Source: Cyclobacteriaceae bacterium (GTDB lineage: Bacteria > Bacteroidota > Bacteroidia > Cytophagales > Cyclobacteriaceae). From it: 8,544 nt of DNA. Location: contig JAUUZS010000157.1 of assembly GCA_030589835.1 (NCBI GenBank), positions 1-8,544 on the forward strand, read 5' to 3'. Positions 5,533-8,544 of this stretch are shown here, one piece after another (within the stretch, counting starts at the first letter, position 1; each line of letters starts with the position of its first letter). Made by a program: the position numbers and the translations under genes. Under the pieces are notes generated by a model. The model did no database searches. It worked only from the letters and a program-made list of their open reading frames with translations, and had not been told where the DNA came from.

Positions 5533-6798
5533 ATGACGGCTCGAAAAACCAACTTTCGCTGGGTGATCGTTGCACTGTTATTTTTTGCGACAACGATAAA
5601 TTATTTTGATCGATTATTAATCGGAATTTTAGCTCCATTGCTTGAAAAAGAATTCGGATGGACAGAATTGGAATATGGGTACATCGTTTTCTCCTTTCAA
5701 CTATCCTATGGAGTAGGAACCCTGCTCGCAGGATGCATCATTGACCGCTTGGGAACGCGTTGGGGTTTTGCATTGGCTGTAGGATTATGGAGTATTGCCA
5801 GTATGTTTCATGCAGGCGCACGTAGCTGGTTTGGGTTTGCATTAGCCCGGGTTGGCTTGGGATTGAGCGAGGCGGGTAATTTTCCTGCGGCCATCAAAAC
5901 GGTAGCTGAGTGGTTCCCTAAAAAGGAAAGGGCTTTTGCTACAGGCCTGTTCAATGGCGGATCGAATGTAGGAGCCATTATGGCGCCAATTTTGATTCCC
6001 GTGATTATTGCTTTTTCCGGCTCATGGAAGTGGGTTTTTATTCTATCGGGTTTTCTGGGTTTCATTTGGCTGATATTTTGGTTGATATTTTATCGTAGTC
6101 CACAAGACAGCAAGTATGCAAACCAGGCAGAAATTGATTTTATAGAAGAAGGGGAACAGGAATTAACAACCGAACACATCAGTTGGGTCAAATTGCTGAA
6201 GTACCGCCAAACATGGGCCGTAGCCCTGGGGAAATTGTTTGCCGACCCGGTGTGGTATTTCTATATTTTTTGGGGGGCAAAATTCCTAAATGCGAAGTTT
6301 GGAGTTGATTTAAGCGAGCTTGCTTTACCTCTGGTATCGATTTATGTGGTTTCCTATTTTGGAGGAATAGCTGGAGGAGCATCATCTTCCTTATTAATGA
6401 AAAAAGGGAGATCGGTGAATTTCTCCAGAAAAATTACCATGTTGGCTTCCGCATTGTTGGTGCTTCCGGTGATGACCGTTCCATACTATTCCTCCATTTT
6501 TATCAGTGTGGCATTTATTTCATTGGCTGCCGCAGCACATTGTTCCTGGTCGGCCAATATATTTACCGTAGTATCTGATCTTTTTCCTAAACGGATGGTG
6601 GCAACAGTTACCGGTTTTGCCACCACGGTGAGCACACTCGGCGGAATGTTAATGGCATTGCTGGTTGGGTATGTACTAAACGAGGAAGGAACCGAAGGGT
6701 ATAACATCGCATTTGCGGTTGCATCGTGTGGTTATCTGATAGGAATTGGAATTATTCATATACTCGTCCCTAAAATGACCCCTATAAAAGATAAATAA
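5533..6798 (+). CDS. MFS transporter, anion:cation symporter (ExuT/hexuronate-like) family
   Basis: This 421-residue integral inner-membrane protein has the alternating hydrophobic segments of a 12-helix major facilitator. Motifs of the ACS subgroup are clear: INYFDR in the first helix (22-27), the MFS loop motif DRLGTRWG (71-78), and RVGLGLSEAGNFPAA (106-120) followed by EWFPKKERAFATGLFNGGS (126-144), nearly the ExuT pattern. Members take up hexuronates, hexonates and other organic acids with protons or cations. Myo-inositol itself is usually carried by other families (sugar porters, SSS, ABC), so an acidic substrate related to the pathway is plausible. I chose the ATG at 5533; an in-frame TTG immediately before it would add one residue. 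The stop codon directly abuts the next ATG, so the two genes are coupled. Confidence 0.9.
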   Translation: MTARKTNFRWVIVALLFFATTINYFDRLLIGILAPLLEKEFGWTELEYGYIVFSFQLSYGVGTLLAGCIIDRLGTRWGFALAVGLWSIASMFHAGARSWFGFALARVGLGLSEAGNFPAAIKTVAEWFPKKERAFATGLFNGGSNVGAIMAPILIPVIIAFSGSWKWVFILSGFLGFIWLIFWLIFYRSPQDSKYANQAEIDFIEEGEQELTTEHISWVKLLKYRQTWAVALGKLFADPVWYFYIFWGAKFLNAKFGVDLSELALPLVSIYVVSYFGGIAGGASSSLLMKKGRSVNFSRKITMLASALLVLPVMTVPYYSSIFISVAFISLAAAAHCSWSANIFTVVSDLFPKRMVATVTGFATTVSTLGGMLMALLVGYVLNEEGTEGYNIAFAVASCGYLIGIGIIHILVPKMTPIKDK

Positions 6799-7953
6799 AT
6801 GAACTCCAGAGAAAGAATATTAAAAGCCCTGAATCACGAAGAGCCAGACCGTATACCTTTTGATTTGGCAGGTTCCATCTGGACAGGGATCACCAACGGC
6901 GCCTATCAGAATTTACAGAAATATCTGAAGCTTAGCGAAGTTGAACCAGTGTGGTCTGATGTGATTCAACAGATTGTCATTCCTTCAAATGAAATATTGG
7001 ATGAATTGCAGGTTGATACCCGTGGTGTCTTCCCCTTAACAAGCCACAATTGGGATGTGTATTCCAAATTGAAGGACGCCGGGGCATATTGGGAATATGT
7101 AGATGAATGGAATTTCACGCATCATTTTCCAAAAGACGGCCATTGGTTTTCATTGGTTAAGAGTCCGTTGGAGCATATCGATTTTGAACAGGAAGATATC
7201 ATTGAGAATTTTTCCTGGCCAGACGCAGGAAACAAATTGCGGTTCGCCGGCTTGAAAGAAAAAGCCCTTCAATACCGGAACCAGGATAAAATTGTCATGA
7301 CAAAGGGCTTGTGTGCCGGGCTTTTTGAAATGCACCAACGTGTCCGGGGAATGGAAAATGCGATGCTTGATCCGTTTATGATCCCCACAAATTCAGATAA
7401 GCTAGTCGGGAAACTTGCCGACCTCAAAATAGAATTCTGGGATGGATTGCTCGATGAAATCGGTGAATTGGTGGATGTCGTTGGCGAGGGGGATGATTAC
7501 GGAACCCAAGCCTCTCAGTTGATTAGCCCCGACCAATTCCGTGAATACTACAAACCTCATTTTATCCGAGTACTCCAATTTATTAAAGAAAAGGCGCCAC
7601 ATGCAAAGCTAATGTTTCATTCATGTGGAAATGTCCGGCCGGTTATTCCTGATTTTATTGAAATGGGTGTGGATATATTGAATCCTATTCATATTACTGC
7701 CACAGGAATGGAACCGGTTCAGTTGAAAAAAGATTTTGGCGACTCGATCGTTTTTTGGGGTGGAGGAGTTGACACCCAACATGTGTTGCCATCCGGGTCG
7801 GTCCAGGAGGTAACGGACGATGTGCAAAGGAATATAGATGCACTTGCTCCTGGAGGAGGATTTGTTTTTAGCACTGTGCACAACATTCAGGCTGAAGTGC
7901 CTCCCGAAAACATCATGGCCATGTGGAAAACGCTAATGAGCTATAAATATTAG
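6799..7953 (+). CDS. uroporphyrinogen decarboxylase superfamily protein, MtaA/CmuA-like, function unknown
   Basis: This 384-residue protein has a UroD-type TIM barrel. The opening MNSRERILKALNHEEPDRIPFDL is the usual start of the non-HemE branch. The family pattern continues with VVGEGDDYGTQASQLISPDQFREYYKP (227-253), LMFHSCGNV (271-279), VDILNPI (291-297), FWGGGVDTQHVL (319-330) and GGFVFSTVHNIQAEVPPENI (353-372). His274 and Cys276 match the HxC half of the zinc site of MtaA/MtbA/CmuA methyltransferases. The third Cys of those enzymes is absent, and His361 stands near its place. HemE substrate-binding motifs (the N-terminal AGRYLPEY type) are missing, so heme synthesis is unlikely. The start follows the transporter stop with no gap (TAAATG), indicating translational coupling. 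A role in methyl transfer or demethylation of the transported compound is inference; no corrinoid protein is in the window. Confidence 0.85.
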   Translation: MNSRERILKALNHEEPDRIPFDLAGSIWTGITNGAYQNLQKYLKLSEVEPVWSDVIQQIVIPSNEILDELQVDTRGVFPLTSHNWDVYSKLKDAGAYWEYVDEWNFTHHFPKDGHWFSLVKSPLEHIDFEQEDIIENFSWPDAGNKLRFAGLKEKALQYRNQDKIVMTKGLCAGLFEMHQRVRGMENAMLDPFMIPTNSDKLVGKLADLKIEFWDGLLDEIGELVDVVGEGDDYGTQASQLISPDQFREYYKPHFIRVLQFIKEKAPHAKLMFHSCGNVRPVIPDFIEMGVDILNPIHITATGMEPVQLKKDFGDSIVFWGGGVDTQHVLPSGSVQEVTDDVQRNIDALAPGGGFVFSTVHNIQAEVPPENIMAMWKTLMSYKY

Positions 7954-7962
7954 TGGCAGGTC

Positions 7963-7996
7963 AAGCGTTTCAATCCTTATCGCTTCGCTTTTTTTT
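7963..7996 (+). terminator. weak candidate terminator after the transporter/UroD-like operon
   Basis: AAGCG (7963-7967) can pair with CGCTT (7986-7990), followed by a T-run to 7996. The stem is only five pairs with an 18-base loop, so the call rests mainly on the T-run and the position just after the operon. Confidence 0.3.
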
Positions 7997-8006
7997 GTTG
8001 TGAGGC

Positions 8007-8213
8007 GTGTACGACAAAATGCAGATTGGTTTTTATTGAATTACCACGGTGCTTTAGCCCGTGGTCACTTTACCCTGAGAAAGGAGAGCTTTAGCAAAAA
8101 AAAATGCGACTAAATTTAGGACTTAAGCCACTTTGGAATATTTTATTATCCAGGGCTAAAGCACCGTGGCAACTCATATAGATTTTCTGCAAAATCCGCA
8201 CATTGTCGTACAC
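8007..8213. mobile_element. MITE/REP-like element with nested inverted repeats (about 207 bp)
   Basis: The outer ends gtgtacgacaa (8007-8017) and ttgtcgtacac (8203-8213) are perfect 11-bp complements. The similarity extends to 21 bases with three mismatches. Inside, ccacggtgctttagccc (8044-8060) and its complement (8153-8169) form a perfect 17-bp inverted repeat. The left inner arm also folds on itself: CCACGG-T-GC pairs with GCCCGTGG (8057-8064) around TTTA, a REP-like hairpin. A third gctttagc core lies near 8088-8095. No ORF is inside, so it would be non-autonomous. The hexamer tgaggc occurs at 8001-8006 and 8220-8225, a possible but imperfectly placed target duplication. Confidence 0.6.
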
Positions 8214-8382
8214 CCTTTTTGAGGCATTCTGGACCGTGACAAAAAAATATGCTATATTTCATTTTTTTCAATGACATAGTTGATTGGGTTGGTGATAAGC
8301 TGACAAACATATATTGGACGGAAGACGAAGGACGTAATCCCTTTTGTATATATTACCTTTTTGATGATATCAATTTAAAATT

Positions 8383-8544
8383 ATGCACACCTCAGTATTC
8401 AGATTAGCACTTCTATTTCCTGCTTTTGTATTTTTGTCGTCCTGTCAACCGGCAAAAATTGACGGGCCTTATTTTGCTACAGGAATTAAGATTGGTGAAG
8501 TCACACAAAGCAAAGCAATCGTATGGGTTCGCTTGACCAAAAAT
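8383..8544 (+). CDS. lipoprotein, probable PhoD-like alkaline phosphatase/metallophosphatase, N-terminus (partial)
   Basis: Only the first 54 codons are present; the gene runs off the right edge. The product starts with a lipoprotein signal peptide: MHTSVFRLALLFPAFVFLSSC, with a hydrophobic core at about 5-18 and a lipobox LSSC whose Cys21 would be lipidated, giving a membrane-anchored, periplasm- or surface-facing protein. The mature start, GPYFATGIKIGEVTQSKAIVWVRLT (28-52), resembles the N-terminal domain of PhoD-like phosphatases (pattern of a Gly-rich opening, then SAIVWVRL). The catalytic metal site would lie outside the window, so the enzyme class is an inference from the first half-domain. 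It is separated from the UroD-like gene by the inverted-repeat element and is probably a separate transcription unit. Confidence 0.7.
   Translation, partial: MHTSVFRLALLFPAFVFLSSCQPAKIDGPYFATGIKIGEVTQSKAIVWVRLTKN

Larger units (their letters stand above)
7954..8382. other. intergenic region downstream of the UroD-like gene (429 bp)
   Basis: This region holds a weak terminator candidate, the nested inverted-repeat element (8007-8213), and about 170 bp leading to the lipoprotein gene. In the last part, TATATTTC (8253-8260) and TACCTTTT (8354-8361) each match 7 of 8 positions of the Bacteroidota -7 box, but neither has a TTTG at the right spacing. A short dyad, TTGAT/ATCAA (8361-8373), sits about 10 bases before the ATG. 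Confidence 0.5.

Noticed and set aside
6799..7953. Annotation as HemE (heme biosynthesis uroporphyrinogen decarboxylase)
   Set aside because: The N-terminal HemE substrate motif is absent, the HSCG and GGGVDTQ patterns belong to the broader UroD/MtaA-like group, and the context is a sugar or cyclitol transporter operon.
8001..8225. tgaggc hexamers as a proven target-site duplication of the inverted-repeat element
   Set aside because: The left copy abuts the element but the right copy is six bases beyond the inverted repeat, so the boundaries do not match cleanly. It is mentioned only as a possibility.

Overview
The window looks like a carbohydrate-catabolism locus from a Bacteroidota bacterium, probably an environmental member such as a cytophagalean or chitinophagalean. 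The grounds are moderate GC, almost no Shine-Dalgarno sequences, one candidate promoter close to the Bacteroidota TTTG-N19-TAnnTTTG type, a Bacteroidota-like lipoprotein start, and low-complexity intergenic repeats (cgcaaag-type, heptameric gcaccca-type and a REP/MITE-like palindrome) of a kind I associate with this phylum. The taxonomy is an inference.

Minus-strand half (1-4977): a LacI-family regulator gene (4977 to 3943) is followed on the same strand by four myo-inositol catabolism genes in the order iolJ-like class II aldolase, iolB (5-deoxy-glucuronate isomerase), iolC (5-dehydro-2-deoxygluconokinase) and the N-terminal 118 codons of iolD (the TPP-dependent trione hydrolase), which runs off the left edge. 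Together they cover ring opening to triose level: trihydroxycyclohexane-dione to 5-deoxy-glucuronate (IolD), to 5-dehydro-2-deoxy-gluconate (IolB), to its 6-phosphate (IolC), to malonate semialdehyde plus DHAP (aldolase). The dehydrogenase (IolG), dehydratase (IolE) and IolA are not in the window. Between the regulator and the aldolase lies a 22-bp palindrome with two perfect 10-bp arms, a strong candidate operator, next to a candidate promoter.

The iolB-iolC gap (254 bp) and the iolC-iolD gap (352 bp) are long for an operon and are filled with repeats. One, an eight-unit heptamer array, runs across the iolB stop codon and encodes the last residues of IolB.

Plus-strand half (5094-8544): a 555-bp spacer with only a doubtful ORF leads to a two-gene unit, an MFS transporter of the anion:cation symporter (ExuT-like) type directly abutting (TAA|ATG) a uroporphyrinogen-decarboxylase-superfamily protein. 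The latter resembles the MtaA/CmuA corrinoid methyltransferase side of the family rather than HemE. An acid-type transporter plus a possible demethylase beside an inositol-ring-opening operon suggests a modified or acidic cyclitol or sugar acid as substrate. That is the most interesting biological hypothesis here. A roughly 207-bp element with nested inverted repeats follows (8007-8213), and then the start of a lipoprotein resembling the N-terminus of PhoD-like phosphatases (8383 to the right edge).
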